Of a DNA stretch of 41,995 bases, positions 1 through 6,820 are shown piece by piece. A program made the position numbers and the translations under genes. Position 1 is the stretch's first letter, and each line of letters starts with the position of its first letter. The stretch comes from Ignavibacteria bacterium. GTDB lineage: Bacteria; Bacteroidota; Ignavibacteria; Kapaibacteriales; UBA2268. The DNA lies in the NCBI GenBank assembly GCA_016844745.1, contig JAERMQ010000046.1:1-41995 (forward strand), written 5' to 3'. The notes under the pieces are model-generated. The model did not search any database, was not told the DNA's origin, and worked only from the letters and a program-made list of their open reading frames with translations.

Positions 1-91
1 ATGTGGTTTGCCATAAATCCTCCAAAGTTTTTATGACAAATATAACACTTTTATTTATCAGATACAAATATATTATTTATTACAAGAAAGT

Positions 92-132
92 ATAGTTAAC
101 CTCGTGTGTTTGGTAGCTACAAAGTTAACTAT
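92..132. repeat. Short inverted repeat near the window edge
   Basis: Perfect 9-bp arms ATAGTTAAC (92-100) and GTTAACTAT (124-132) enclose 23 bases. The first 171 bases of the window hold no gene that I can support; this repeat and the hairpin just after it are the only structure seen. It may be the end of a small mobile palindrome or an operator. Confidence 0.4.
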
Positions 133-135
133 GGA

Positions 136-157
136 TGAGGAGTTTTTTAGCTCCTCA
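136..157. terminator. Hairpin downstream of the DUF4365 remnant
   Basis: TGAGGAG (136-142) pairs with CTCCTCA (151-157) across an 8-base, T-rich loop. It lies 3' of the minus-strand DUF4365 remnant, where a terminator is expected, but no clear T-run follows the stem on either strand, so the terminator role is weak. Confidence 0.3.
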
Positions 158-171
158 CCCTAAATTTATTT

Positions 172-567
172 TTACCGGACAATAGTGATTTTTAATTCAT
201 CATTATTCATTTCAATCCAATCTTGTCGATTGTTTGGTATAATAAATATAATTAAAATCAATGGATTATGAAAGTTTTCTTTTCTGTCAATTAAATCATT
301 AAAATTTTTTGCTCTTAAAGGATATTTGATAGAATCTCCATTAATAGAAATTCCATTTTGAGTTGTTGCTTTTACCTGAAGTTCAAGAATTCTCCCAGTT
401 TTAATTATATTATTTAGAGTTTGTTTCGTTCTTGTTGAAATTTCATTTATAACCATATCTACACCAAAATCACTTGATGGTTTGTCGGTAGTGTATCCAC
501 AATAGTTTGCCAATGCCTCAATATATCTTAAACTGAGCAATTCTTTTATGTTATTCTCAGGAAGCAA
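172..567 (-). CDS. DUF4365-family protein, C-terminally short
   Basis: Function unknown; DUF4365 proteins are small, nuclease-like in fold and often found near mobile or defence genes. The reading E-L-L-S-L-R-Y-I-E-A-L-A, then D-F-G-V-D, then L-Q-V-K matches the family's conserved blocks, and D..D...QvK resembles a PD-(D/E)xK core. The open frame extends to an ATG at 720, inside the 3' end of lipM, but those first 51 residues look non-coding. I prefer a TTG at 565-567 preceded by GGAG, which gives 131 aa beginning LPENNIKELL, where the family usually starts. The protein stops right after ELKITIVR, where relatives normally continue with an AYW-containing tail, so it may be truncated. Whether it still works is uncertain. 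Confidence 0.6.
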   Translation of the reverse strand: MLPENNIKELLSLRYIEALANYCGYTTDKPSSDFGVDMVINEISTRTKQTLNNIIKTGRILELQVKATTQNGISINGDSIKYPLRAKNFNDLIDRKENFHNPLILIIFIIPNNRQDWIEMNNDELKITIVR

Positions 568-706
568 TCTATCATTCTCCAGTTTTATTAATAATAATTT
601 GCAAGTTAAGAAAGGTAGTATTATAAAACAAGTTTTGTTACTCGGAAAATTGAAAATTCCATTTTTTATCTTTTCGAACCTGTTATTTTTCTTTATTTTA
701 AATAAC

Positions 707-1447
707 TTATATATTATCATTAATTACATCTGAACAATCCTGATATGTAACCTGTTTACCGCACGCTTGCGTAAGTGTTGCGCTGTGTGAATCAGTAAAT
801 TGCAGTATCTTTTCTGTTTGTTCCGGTGTAGAATTTGAAATTAAATAAGCTAATTGCTCATGTCCGCTTCCTAAAAGAATTGAACCATGCTGAAGCAGTG
901 TTTTCCCGAAAAGGCGTTGAGCGCTGCCGACAACTTTCCTGCCCTCCCATTCGATTTCATACCTGGCAGAACTTGCAAAGCACGAAACCGCCAAATCATC
1001 CTTTTTATAAAGCGAACGGAAATCCGGCTTGCTTTTCACGAATCCAAGCTCACAGCCAAGTTTTTCCAATGCACTCATTAAAAATAAATGTATTTCCCTG
1101 TATGCGTCGTGTGCCGCCATTCCATTTGGTAAATTCAAAACTACGGAATATGTTAATTCATCTGCATGAAGAACTGCCCTGCCTCCCGTTGGACGCCTAA
1201 CTATATCAATATTTCTTTTTTGAGCTTCATCGTGATTTATTTCATCTTCGTTTTGATTAGCCCCAAGTGAGACTGCCCAAGGCGACCAGCCATACACGCG
1301 AAGCATCGGCATTACCAATCCTTTCGAGCAAAGTGTTACTCTTTCCGAATCAAAGCGCATATTCTCCAAGCCGGTAGAAAAGCCGCTGTCGATAAATTCG
1401 AATTCTCCGGGAAAGAGCTTTATTAGATTTTCATTATTTGTAATCAT
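707..1447 (-). CDS. lipM: LipM-like octanoyltransferase / lipoate-protein ligase family
   Basis: 246 aa, BPL/LplA/LipB superfamily, cytoplasmic; predicted to move octanoyl or lipoyl groups onto lipoyl domains of proteins such as GcvH or 2-oxoacid dehydrogenase E2. Seen: RRPTGGRAVLHADELTYSV (the ligand-binding R-R-x-x-G-G-R block) and, further on, VSCFASSARYE followed by GRKVVGSAQR and LQHGSI. The Cys in SCF before the YE..GRK..GSAQ block sits where LipM enzymes carry their catalytic cysteine, and this favours octanoyltransferase over ATP-dependent lipoate ligase. The C-terminal accessory domain of LplA is absent, also as in LipM. It has no obvious operon partner; the DUF4365 remnant lies downstream on the same strand. 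Confidence 0.75.
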   Translation of the reverse strand: MITNNENLIKLFPGEFEFIDSGFSTGLENMRFDSERVTLCSKGLVMPMLRVYGWSPWAVSLGANQNEDEINHDEAQKRNIDIVRRPTGGRAVLHADELTYSVVLNLPNGMAAHDAYREIHLFLMSALEKLGCELGFVKSKPDFRSLYKKDDLAVSCFASSARYEIEWEGRKVVGSAQRLFGKTLLQHGSILLGSGHEQLAYLISNSTPEQTEKILQFTDSHSATLTQACGKQVTYQDCSDVINDNI

Positions 1448-1483
1448 ATTTTTATAAACAATATCCTTTTTTTAGCTTTGCGA

Positions 1484-1652
1484 CTTAGCGAACTTTGCGT
1501 GCTTTGGGCGAAAATTTTTCTCCACCAATTTTGTTATTCCCTTTGCGGCTTTACGTGAAATTTTTTCTCTTGAATATAAAGTTCATTCCCTTTGCGGCTT
1601 TAAGTGAAAATTTTTTCTCGCAAAGCTCGCCAAGAGGCTAAGACGCCAAGAA
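1484..1652. repeat. Cluster of TTTGCG-type dispersed repeats in the lipM-pdxB gap
   Basis: This 388-bp gap has no gene. Two near-identical direct copies of ATTCCCTTTGCGGCTTTA plus GTGAAA and TTTTTTCTC lie at 1536-1569 and 1585-1619. A related GCGACTTAGCGAACTTTGCG stretch precedes them, and an inverted relative (CGCAAAGCTCGCCAAG...) follows at 1620-1652. Motifs of this kind are widespread dispersed repeats in environmental genomes. They may have spread by duplication, and I see no coding potential. Confidence 0.6.
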
Positions 1653-1800
1653 TCATCTCAAAGTATTTATTATTAGCAATGATTGGAACCTAATGTTCAA
1701 TTTATTTGTCCAAAAATTGCATATTAACGGTATTTCTTTTAAATTCAATTTTATTCAGAAATCTTTATTAAAATTTATATAGACGCATAAACGAAATTGC

Positions 1801-1808
1801 TAATTTTG
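1801..1808 (+). promoter_or_regulatory. Possible Bacteroidota-type -7 box upstream of pdxB
   Basis: TAATTTTG fits the TAnnTTTG -7 consensus of Bacteroidota primary sigma factors and ends 27 bases before the pdxB ATG. I see no convincing TTG -33 box at the usual distance, so this is tentative. Confidence 0.35.
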
Positions 1809-1835
1809 TATGAATAAATAATTAAATATAATTTT

Positions 1836-2924
1836 ATGTTAAAGAATATAATTTTTGTTGATAAAAATATTTCTTTGCTTGCCGAAAGCCTTGCAGGTTG
1901 CGGCGAAGTGAATACTTTCGAGGGAAGGCTCCTCAATAGCGAAATGCTGGCGGAGGCTCACTGCGACTACTTGTTCGTTCGTTCCACAACAAAAGTAACC
2001 AAAGAACTTTTGAATGGGACTAATGTAAAGTTTGTTGGAACTGCCACCTCCGGCACAGACCATATTGATACCGATTATCTAAATTCATTTGGGATTATAT
2101 TCGCTGACGCTGCCGGCTCGAATGCGAATTCGGTAGCGGAATATGTGATTTACGCAATTCTTAAATGGTCTGAGACAAACTCTTTTAATATAAAGGATAA
2201 AAAAATCGGTATCATCGGATATGGTAATATAGGAAAGTTGGTGGCAAAGTATTCTTTAAAATTAGGATTGCAGGTTTTTGTAAATGACCCACCTTTATTT
2301 GAAAGCGGATTTTCCTTTCCCGATTCTCTACATTATTCAGATTTGGAACACATTTTTCAAAACTGTGATTTAATCACCAACCATGTCCCATTGAATTTTG
2401 GCGGCTCCCATCCTACAAATAAATTGATTAATGCTCAATTAATTTCAATGCTCAAGAATAATGCTTTATTTATTCATACATCGAGGGGTGGTGTAGTTGA
2501 TGAATATGCATTATATGAATTAATTCAAAATAAAAATATTTATCTTTCAATAGATGTTTGGGAGAATGAACCTGATTTCAATACTCCTCTTGCCGGAAAA
2601 TCGAACATAGCAACTCCTCATATTGCAGGATATTCCTACGATGGCAAGTTGAAAGGAGCATTGGCAATGGCTCTGGCTTTTGAGCGATTTTCCGGGGAAA
2701 TTCCTGATTATAGTATTTTTAATGAAGAACTAAATAAAAACAAGAAATTACAGGATGATTCCTTCCGGGATTCAAAATTACTATACGAAAATCTAAAATT
2801 ATCACGTCAGATTGACCGTGACACTGAAGATTTTTTGAAATTAATTGATAAATTCAAAGAAGAACGAAAAGCAGGATTTGATTTATTGAGAAAGAATTAT
2901 CCGAAACGAAGGGAAATATTGTAG
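1836..2924 (+). CDS. pdxB: Erythronate-4-phosphate dehydrogenase
   Basis: 362 aa. PdxB oxidises 4-phosphoerythronate in the DXP-dependent route to pyridoxal phosphate; cytoplasmic 2-hydroxyacid dehydrogenase family. The N-terminal half carries the PdxB-specific pattern LFVRSTTKVTKELL (46-59) followed by FVGTATSGTDHID (66-78) and SNANSVAEYV. The Rossmann motif is GYGNIG (128-133). The catalytic triad is read as R217 (HTSRGGVVDE), E245 (VWENEP) and H262 (ATPHIAGYSYDGK). The last ~80 residues form a short C-terminal domain like that of PdxB dimerisation domains, though shorter than in enterobacteria. Transcribed alone: convergent genes follow and a repeat-rich gap precedes. A generic phosphoglycerate dehydrogenase is the main alternative, but the N-terminal signature and absence of an ACT domain argue against it. 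Confidence 0.85.
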   Translation: MLKNIIFVDKNISLLAESLAGCGEVNTFEGRLLNSEMLAEAHCDYLFVRSTTKVTKELLNGTNVKFVGTATSGTDHIDTDYLNSFGIIFADAAGSNANSVAEYVIYAILKWSETNSFNIKDKKIGIIGYGNIGKLVAKYSLKLGLQVFVNDPPLFESGFSFPDSLHYSDLEHIFQNCDLITNHVPLNFGGSHPTNKLINAQLISMLKNNALFIHTSRGGVVDEYALYELIQNKNIYLSIDVWENEPDFNTPLAGKSNIATPHIAGYSYDGKLKGALAMALAFERFSGEIPDYSIFNEELNKNKKLQDDSFRDSKLLYENLKLSRQIDRDTEDFLKLIDKFKEERKAGFDLLRKNYPKRREIL

Positions 2925-2930
2925 TTTCTT

Positions 2931-3012
2931 CCAGCCATACCATCGACTAAGTCGATAGCATGGTAAGTATTTCCCATCCTATCGCTGAAAGCGATGGTAT
3001 GGGTGAAAAACA
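2931..3012. repeat. Palindromic repeat family A, two stem-loops (copy 1)
   Basis: Two consecutive hairpins: CCATACCATCGACTAAGTCG... then CCCATCCTATCGCTGAAAGCGATGG..., each folding around a CGAC/GTCG or TCGC/GCGA core and ending with GGGTGAAAAA. Related copies occur at 4815-4894 (full), 3752-3792 (half) and probably 7497-7535 (degraded). It sits 3' of pdxB and could double as a terminator. Confidence 0.7.
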
Positions 3013-3058
3013 TTGTCTGAATTAGGATTTATTGGATTTAAGGATTATAGGATTTTTT
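3012..3058. repeat. TTGTCTGAATTAGGATT dispersed repeat (copy 1)
   Basis: Starts CATTGTCTGAATTAGGATTT and continues as a degenerate GGATT-rich series (ATTGGATTTAAGGATTATAGGATTT). The same opening words recur twice at 24549-24621. Non-coding. Confidence 0.65.
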
Positions 3059-3094
3059 TCATTAACCATTAATATTAGACAATTCACCATTATA

Positions 3095-3379
3095 TTATTG
3101 CATTAATCTTGAATGAATGATATTATAAATTATTATTGATTCGGCATTAATTTGATATATAAAGATATAATCCTTATAAACGGCACAATGAAATTTCCTT
3201 TTGGCAAAATATTCAAATCTGCAAATTGGATATTTTTCCGGGAAAAAGGCAAGTGTTAATCCGAAATCATATAATTCATTAGCAAAATTAATTGCCATTT
3301 CAGGATATCCGCTTAAGAAGATAAATTTTGAAATAGAATCAATACCCTTCAAAGCCTTTGGAGTGAAATGAACATTCAT
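3095..3379 (-). CDS. RelE/ParE-superfamily toxin
   Basis: 94 aa. The fold pattern is that of ParE/RelE toxins: an N-terminal strand (NVHFTPKALKGIDSI), two helices, then the RFEYFAKRKFHCAVYKDYIFIYQIN strand pair and a final strand ending IIIYNIIHSRLM. RelE relatives cut mRNA on the ribosome and ParE relatives poison gyrase; the sequence alone does not say which. Its ATG overlaps the stop of the upstream gene (ATGA at 3376-3379), the usual coupling in TA pairs. It is the only pair in this island that seems fully intact with a classical toxin. Confidence 0.75.
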   Translation of the reverse strand: MNVHFTPKALKGIDSISKFIFLSGYPEMAINFANELYDFGLTLAFFPEKYPICRFEYFAKRKFHCAVYKDYIFIYQINAESIIIYNIIHSRLMQ

Positions 3380-3666
3380 TTCTTTTCCAAGCCCAAAGAT
3401 TTGATATATTCTATTGTCCTTTTTCTTGATTCTTCGAGGGGTATTACCAATCCTGCTTCATATTCGGCTTCGCTTTCTTTTATCATATTAATAAGTTCTT
3501 CATCGGTAGCCCGTCGTGTCGGTCGAACCCAATCATCCTCAGTCAGGGGTTTCAATTCGGTTCCGAAAGTAATTTTTACGGATTTAACATACTTCAGATT
3601 TTTAATAAAGGCAGCAAATCTGGTAGCTTCCCTTTTTCCTTCTATTTCGACAGTTATTGTACTCAT
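3376..3666 (-). CDS. Putative antitoxin of the RelE/ParE-like pair
   Basis: 96 aa, translationally coupled to the toxin downstream. No named family is certain. The N-terminus (MSTITVEIEGKREATRFAAFIKNL) is strand-forming and is followed by a basic, helix-rich middle (RRATDEELINMIKESEAEYEAG) and a lysine-ending C-terminus. The tail probably wraps the toxin, as is usual for this class. Antitoxins commonly repress their own operon, and the AT-rich 150 bp upstream (3667-3810) is where such an operator would be. Confidence 0.6.
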   Translation of the reverse strand: MSTITVEIEGKREATRFAAFIKNLKYVKSVKITFGTELKPLTEDDWVRPTRRATDEELINMIKESEAEYEAGLVIPLEESRKRTIEYIKSLGLEKK

Positions 3667-3751
3667 AATTATTATAATTTAATATCTATAAGAAAAATTA
3701 AATTTACAAAAAAAAATAATTAAAAAGAAATATATTTATTGAACGTTTATA

Positions 3752-3792
3752 TTCATCCTATCAATTCAGCGATAGGATGGCATATTTTTCCC
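3752..3792. repeat. Palindromic repeat family A (half copy)
   Basis: One stem-loop: CATCCTATC (3754-3762) pairs with GATAGGATG (3771-3779) around an ATTCAGC loop, followed by a T-rich tail. The loop and stem words match family A. It lies downstream of the RNA ligase gene and could act as its terminator. Confidence 0.6.
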
Positions 3793-3810
3793 CTGAGTGT
3801 AGAAAATGAC

Positions 3811-4737
3811 TCATGAAAATAATTCCGGCTTTTTTGTTTTGATTGTTGCAATTGCGAAAAACCTCAAACGATTAAAGTCGATTATTGGATTGTGATATTC
3901 GCTGACAAATTCCCAACATTCTTCCTTTACCAAAGTATAGTAAACATTATCTATTAATTGAGGTATCATTTTCTTTTCCCAATCGCTTCCTATGGTTATT
4001 TTTGCCAACTCCTTATCAATTAATGCAGTAGTTACATATTTTTCAGCAATTTCTTCTTCGATTATTCTTTTGCCGGTAATTTCGGCAGGTCCCATTTCTT
4101 TTATATGCTTTTCCTGAAATTCCGAAGTAACAATTTTTGCCCATGTTTGCCTGTTGTATTTATTCCTGAAATCATACCTTTTAATTACGATACCCTCGCC
4201 AAAACCCTTACCGTCTTCTAACAGGAAAACATTTTTCATTAACTGATTTATAAATTGCTGGTAATCCCCGTTCCTGATTATGCAAAGAGGGGGAATATAT
4301 TCAAGGTTATGTTTTTCCAATAGCGGTTTATACTCTTCATAATTAAGATAAATAAAAGGACTATCGCCGGAATGAAGCATTTCATCTTCTTTTTTATCTA
4401 TACATACATCGAAAATATAGAAATGCTTCCAGGCATCCTTCCTATACGTTTTGAGGGAATGAGGGATAAGCCATTCTCCAAATAATCTGTGTGAAGGATT
4501 CTCGAACAGGTAATCATAAAACTTTTTATTTTCTAAAATATAAGCGTAGAACCCTTCATGGTCGTCGGTTAAGGTCAATTGCCGGTTACGGCTGGCAGCC
4601 TGCACTTCACCTTCATTAAGCCAAATACTTGTATTAGCGCCGTCAATTTTCGGGAAAACATAACATTCGCCAAGCTCGATATCCTGAACTTCCGCAGTTC
4701 CGAATCTTTCTATATGTTGATATTCTTTAAATTCCAT
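3811..4737 (-). CDS. RNA ligase, Rnl2-like family
   Basis: 308 aa member of the covalent nucleotidyltransferase superfamily. Expected to seal 3'-OH/5'-phosphate RNA ends through an adenylated lysine. Motif I is PKIDGAN with K30 as the predicted AMP-bearing lysine. SRNRQL is a motif Ia-like arginine block. Motif III is LFGEWL with HFYIFDV after it, motif IV is GEGIVIKR and motif V is WAKIV. The C-terminal ~90 residues form an extra helical domain, as in T4 Rnl2. The gene stands alone on the minus strand between TA genes, most of whose toxins belong to RNase families, so a role in repairing cleaved RNA is plausible but inferred. The alternative is an ATP-dependent DNA ligase-like or capping enzyme, less likely because the OB-fold signature of those enzymes is not seen. 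Confidence 0.75.
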   Translation of the reverse strand: MEFKEYQHIERFGTAEVQDIELGECYVFPKIDGANTSIWLNEGEVQAASRNRQLTLTDDHEGFYAYILENKKFYDYLFENPSHRLFGEWLIPHSLKTYRKDAWKHFYIFDVCIDKKEDEMLHSGDSPFIYLNYEEYKPLLEKHNLEYIPPLCIIRNGDYQQFINQLMKNVFLLEDGKGFGEGIVIKRYDFRNKYNRQTWAKIVTSEFQEKHIKEMGPAEITGKRIIEEEIAEKYVTTALIDKELAKITIGSDWEKKMIPQLIDNVYYTLVKEECWEFVSEYHNPIIDFNRLRFFAIATIKTKKPELFS

Positions 4738-4814
4738 AATTTTCTTAAAATATTCTAATTACTTCAATATATATCGTTCTAGAAGCGGAAATATTTGATT
4801 ATATTTATATCTTA

Positions 4815-4894
4815 CAGCCATACCATCGACTTCAGCGATAGCATGGCACAAATTCCCATGCTATCGCTGCAAGCGTTAGTATGGGTAGAAAAAG
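4815..4894. repeat. Palindromic repeat family A, two stem-loops (copy 2)
   Basis: Full-length relative of 2931-3012: CAGCCATACCATCGACTTCA... then CCCATGCTATCGCTGCAAGCG... ending TATGGGTAGAAAAA. Base changes in the stem are partly compensated (GCTATCG/CGATAGC), which suggests the structure is maintained or the copies are recent. Confidence 0.7.
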
Positions 4895-4910
4895 TGTAAT
4901 AAGTCAAACA

Positions 4911-4975
4911 CCGGCTGGGGCGTTTTCCTTTTTACTTATCAGTCAAGGTGTTTGGTGTTCCCTTGAATAACTGGA
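4911..4975. other. Tail fragment like the one after the HEPN pairs
   Basis: GGGGCGTTTTCCTTTTT (4917-4933), followed by a GGTGTTTGG word, repeats the sequence found at 6831-6847 and just after. The left stem of the terminator hairpin is damaged here. It suggests that a further, now deleted, copy of the HEPN unit once stood upstream of the two remaining ones. Confidence 0.5.
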
Positions 4976-5024
4976 ATTATTAAAATTTATTTGCAATTAA
5001 TTAATATTTTCATTAATTTACTTT

Positions 5025-5159
5025 AAGCACAAGCAAAGAATATATATTGATACTTCGGTAATCGGCGGCTGCTTCGACGAAGAATTTGCCGAATGGTCTA
5101 ATAATTTGTTTGCAGTTCTGAATCACAGATTAAACGGATTTAGGGAATGCACGGATTAA
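5025..5159 (+). pseudogene. PIN-domain toxin, N-terminal fragment
   Basis: The reading KQRIYIDTSVIGG, then CFDEEFAEW and SNNLF is the first strand, DTS metal-binding motif and first helix of a VapC-like PIN ribonuclease of the type common in Bacteroidota. The similarity ends near 5119, where the dispersed repeat at 5120-5177 begins, and the frame closes at 5157-5159. About 100 residues, including the remaining acidic active-site positions, are missing. No start codon is obvious just upstream of AAG 5025. Non-functional. Confidence 0.65.
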
Positions 5160-5177
5160 TAAACAAAAAATCTGCGA
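5120..5177. repeat. AATCACAGATTAAACGGATT dispersed repeat
   Basis: AATCACAGATTAAACGGATT followed by a CACGGATTAAT word and an AATCTGCG ending. This type of CGGATTA-rich repeat is widespread in many bacterial genomes. It begins exactly where similarity of the PIN fragment to its family ends, so it probably arrived at, or marks, the break. Confidence 0.5.
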
Positions 5178-5222
5178 TACAGGCATTTTATAAACGTGTT
5201 TTCTAATTATCTTATAATAAAT

Positions 5223-5595
5223 ATGTTAGAATCATTTCTGAGCAGAGCAAGAGAAAATTTAAGAGCTGCAGAGGTATTATTTGAACTAGAACTATATAAT
5301 GCTTCAGCGAATAGAGGGTATTATGCCGCTTTTCATGCAGCTATTGTAGCGATTTATTCCGCTGGCATTACGCCAACCATTGACCATAAAATTGTAAGAG
5401 CTTTATTTTCAGATTATTTTTTCAATAAAAGAAAAATACTCCCGTCTAAATTCAAAGATTATTTACGAGAGTTGCAAAATAAAAGAAGCGAAGCTGATTA
5501 TAAAAGTGGGGTTAGTAAAAAAAATTGCTAAAAGTCAGTTAAAAATGTCCAAGGAATTAGTTGACATTATTTTAGAGGTAATTAATGAGAATTAA
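5223..5595 (+). pseudogene. HEPN-domain protein, copy 1, frameshifted
   Basis: HEPN proteins are helical, often RNases, and commonly paired with a small nucleotidyltransferase. From the ATG at 5223 the frame reads as HEPN (ASANRGYYAAFHAA, 28-41) up to SKK, then runs into a stop at 5529-5531. An A8 run at 5517-5524 explains this: with seven A the frame reopens as IAKSQLKMSKELVDII and ends at 5595, overlapping the next gene just as in copy 2. The catalytic-type Arg is present (R88), but the position equivalent to His in copy 2 is Lys (K94 in RSEADYK). It is therefore probably dead twice over, unless slippage on the A8 run restores it. Compared with copy 2 it is ~60% identical by eye. Confidence 0.7.
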
Positions 5596-5848
5596 TCATA
5601 AACAACAACAACTTATTGATGAATTATTCAATAAAGTAAAAAAACGTTATCCGGAAATTGTCTTTAAGGATTTGCAAAGCTCTCCCGAAGACCCGAGTGA
5701 TATTTGGATTAACATCATCGCCGATATGGACGAGGACAGGGAAATTGAGTTGAGGCATTATTCTGCTAAACTTGAAAATGAAATATTTTTCAAATATGGA
5801 TATGAAATTTCAATCATGCCTGAAAATCCTAATTCAGTGTATGCTTAA
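5585..5848 (+). CDS. NTase-like small partner of HEPN, copy 1
   Basis: 87 aa, paralogue of the gene at 6422 with the same length and the same opening, MRI(N)-KQQQLIDEL. No named family is certain. The order of elements (helix, strand, D-P-S-D-I-W-I-N-I-I strand, acidic turn DMDEDRE, helix, final strand YEISIMP) follows the core of minimal nucleotidyltransferases, the usual partners of HEPN proteins, but the GSxxxG and SDxD catalytic motifs are absent. It is intact although its HEPN neighbour is frameshifted. It may be a binding-only antitoxin; this is inference. Confidence 0.5.
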   Translation: MRINHKQQQLIDELFNKVKKRYPEIVFKDLQSSPEDPSDIWINIIADMDEDREIELRHYSAKLENEIFFKYGYEISIMPENPNSVYA

Positions 5849-5910
5849 TGAATTTGATTTTTTTATATTTTGGGAGAATAAATAGAAATTATTGCGGCAT
5901 AAGCCGCCTA

Positions 5911-6003
5911 AAATATATGTAAGCGTGGTCTTACTTCGTTATTTGTTGAAAATCGCTAAATTTTAAGACTGCAGAACAGTAAGAAAAACGCGCCCAGAAA
6001 TGA
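5911..6003. repeat. Tail of HEPN unit, copy 1
   Basis: The 19-base word ATGTAAGCGTGGTCTTACT (5917-5935) recurs at 6747-6765. The following ~65 bases (AAATCG.., GAA.AG.., CGC.CCC) also align with 6766-6830 although diverged. A GCGGC/GCCGC hairpin sits just before it at 5894-5906. Distance to the second copy is 830 bp, close to the 837 bp between the two HEPN starts, so the repeat marks a tandem duplication of the whole unit. Confidence 0.7.
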
Positions 6004-6059
6004 GATATTTGAAAGATAATGAACGATTTTCCTAAAATATTTTATTAGTTTTGGAAAAT

Positions 6060-6425
6060 ATGAAAGAAATATTTAAAAATAAAGCTTTAAAAAATATAAA
6101 AATTGCTGAAATTGCTTTTGAAAATGCTTGTTTTAATGCTTCAGCCAACAGAGCCTATTATGCGGCATTCGATGCGGCTATTGCGGCTATTTATTCGATT
6201 GGTATTGAGCCGCGAATTGACCATAAAGTCATCCAATCTTTATTGTCGGATTATTTTTTCAATAAAAGAAAGATTATTCCGTCTAAATACAGAGGTGATT
6301 TGAAGAAATTGCAAGAAAATAGAAATATTGCTGATTATCATGAAGGTGTAAGTAAGAAAACTGCAAAAAAACAATTATTTTTAGCAAAAGAATTAGTTGA
6401 AATTATTTTTAAGGTAATAGAATGA
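6060..6425 (+). CDS. HEPN-domain protein, copy 2, intact
   Basis: 121 aa from the ATG at 6060 (a TTG three codons earlier is also open but less likely). All-helical HEPN fold: ASANRAYYAAFDAA (28-41) is the family's hallmark second helix, and ENRNIADYH (86-94) supplies R88 and H94 in an R-x5-H arrangement, within the Rx4-6H range of ribonuclease HEPN toxins. Its stop overlaps the start of the next gene (ATGA, 6422-6425), so the two are coupled. Predicted role: RNase-type toxin of a HEPN/NTase-like TA pair. Not tested; some HEPN proteins are non-catalytic. Confidence 0.75.
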   Translation: MKEIFKNKALKNIKIAEIAFENACFNASANRAYYAAFDAAIAAIYSIGIEPRIDHKVIQSLLSDYFFNKRKIIPSKYRGDLKKLQENRNIADYHEGVSKKTAKKQLFLAKELVEIIFKVIE

Positions 6426-6685
6426 GAATAAATATTAAACAACAACAGCTTATTGACGAATTACTCGCCAAAGTTAAAGAACGTTATCCGGAGATTGTTT
6501 TAAAAAATATAGAGCCGTCTGTGGACGACCCTGATGATATTTGGATTAATGTCATAGCAGATATGGACGAGGAACGCCAATGGGAAATGTCTTCCTACGC
6601 AGCGGAACTTGAAACAGATATTTTAGTTGATTACGGTTATGCGCTTTCAATATTATCGCACAATCCAAGCGCTGTATATGTTTAA
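6422..6685 (+). CDS. NTase-like small partner of HEPN, copy 2
   Basis: 87 aa, coupled to the intact HEPN gene. Where a minimal nucleotidyltransferase would read a GSxxxG loop then SDxDxxV, this reads VLKNIEPSVDDPDDIWINV: the spacing and the flanking strands and helix (EMSSYAAELETDILVDYGYALSIL) resemble the family, but the catalytic Gly-Ser and Asp residues are gone. If it is the antitoxin it probably works by binding and not by AMPylating the HEPN protein. It may also be an unrelated small fold; structure prediction would decide. Confidence 0.55.
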   Translation: MRINIKQQQLIDELLAKVKERYPEIVLKNIEPSVDDPDDIWINVIADMDEERQWEMSSYAAELETDILVDYGYALSILSHNPSAVYV

Positions 6686-6740
6686 ATATCTTTTAATTAA
6701 CTTAATTAAAGATATTATGACTTAAAAAAATAAATTTTAT

Positions 6741-6820
6741 AAATACATGTAAGCGTGGTCTTACTTTCGTTCTTCTATTAAAATCGCCAATTTTAATGTT
6801 TCCAGAATTGAAAGAGGACT
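6741..6820. repeat. Tail of HEPN unit, copy 2
   Basis: Second copy of the conserved 3' tail (see 5911-6003), beginning AAATACATGTAAGCGTGG and leading into the terminator hairpin at 6821. Its conservation between copies suggests the tail is part of the unit, perhaps a 3' UTR or a small RNA; no ORF is shared between the copies. Confidence 0.6.

Noticed and set aside
548..733. Hydrophobic plus-strand open frame of 61 codons near the DUF4365 gene
   Set aside because: It is F/L/I-rich because of AT-rich DNA opposite the DUF4365 region; there is no ribosome-binding site and no relative that I know.
835..1200. Plus-strand open frame opposite lipM
   Set aside because: Its translation is low-complexity for a protein and lies entirely within the well-supported lipM gene.
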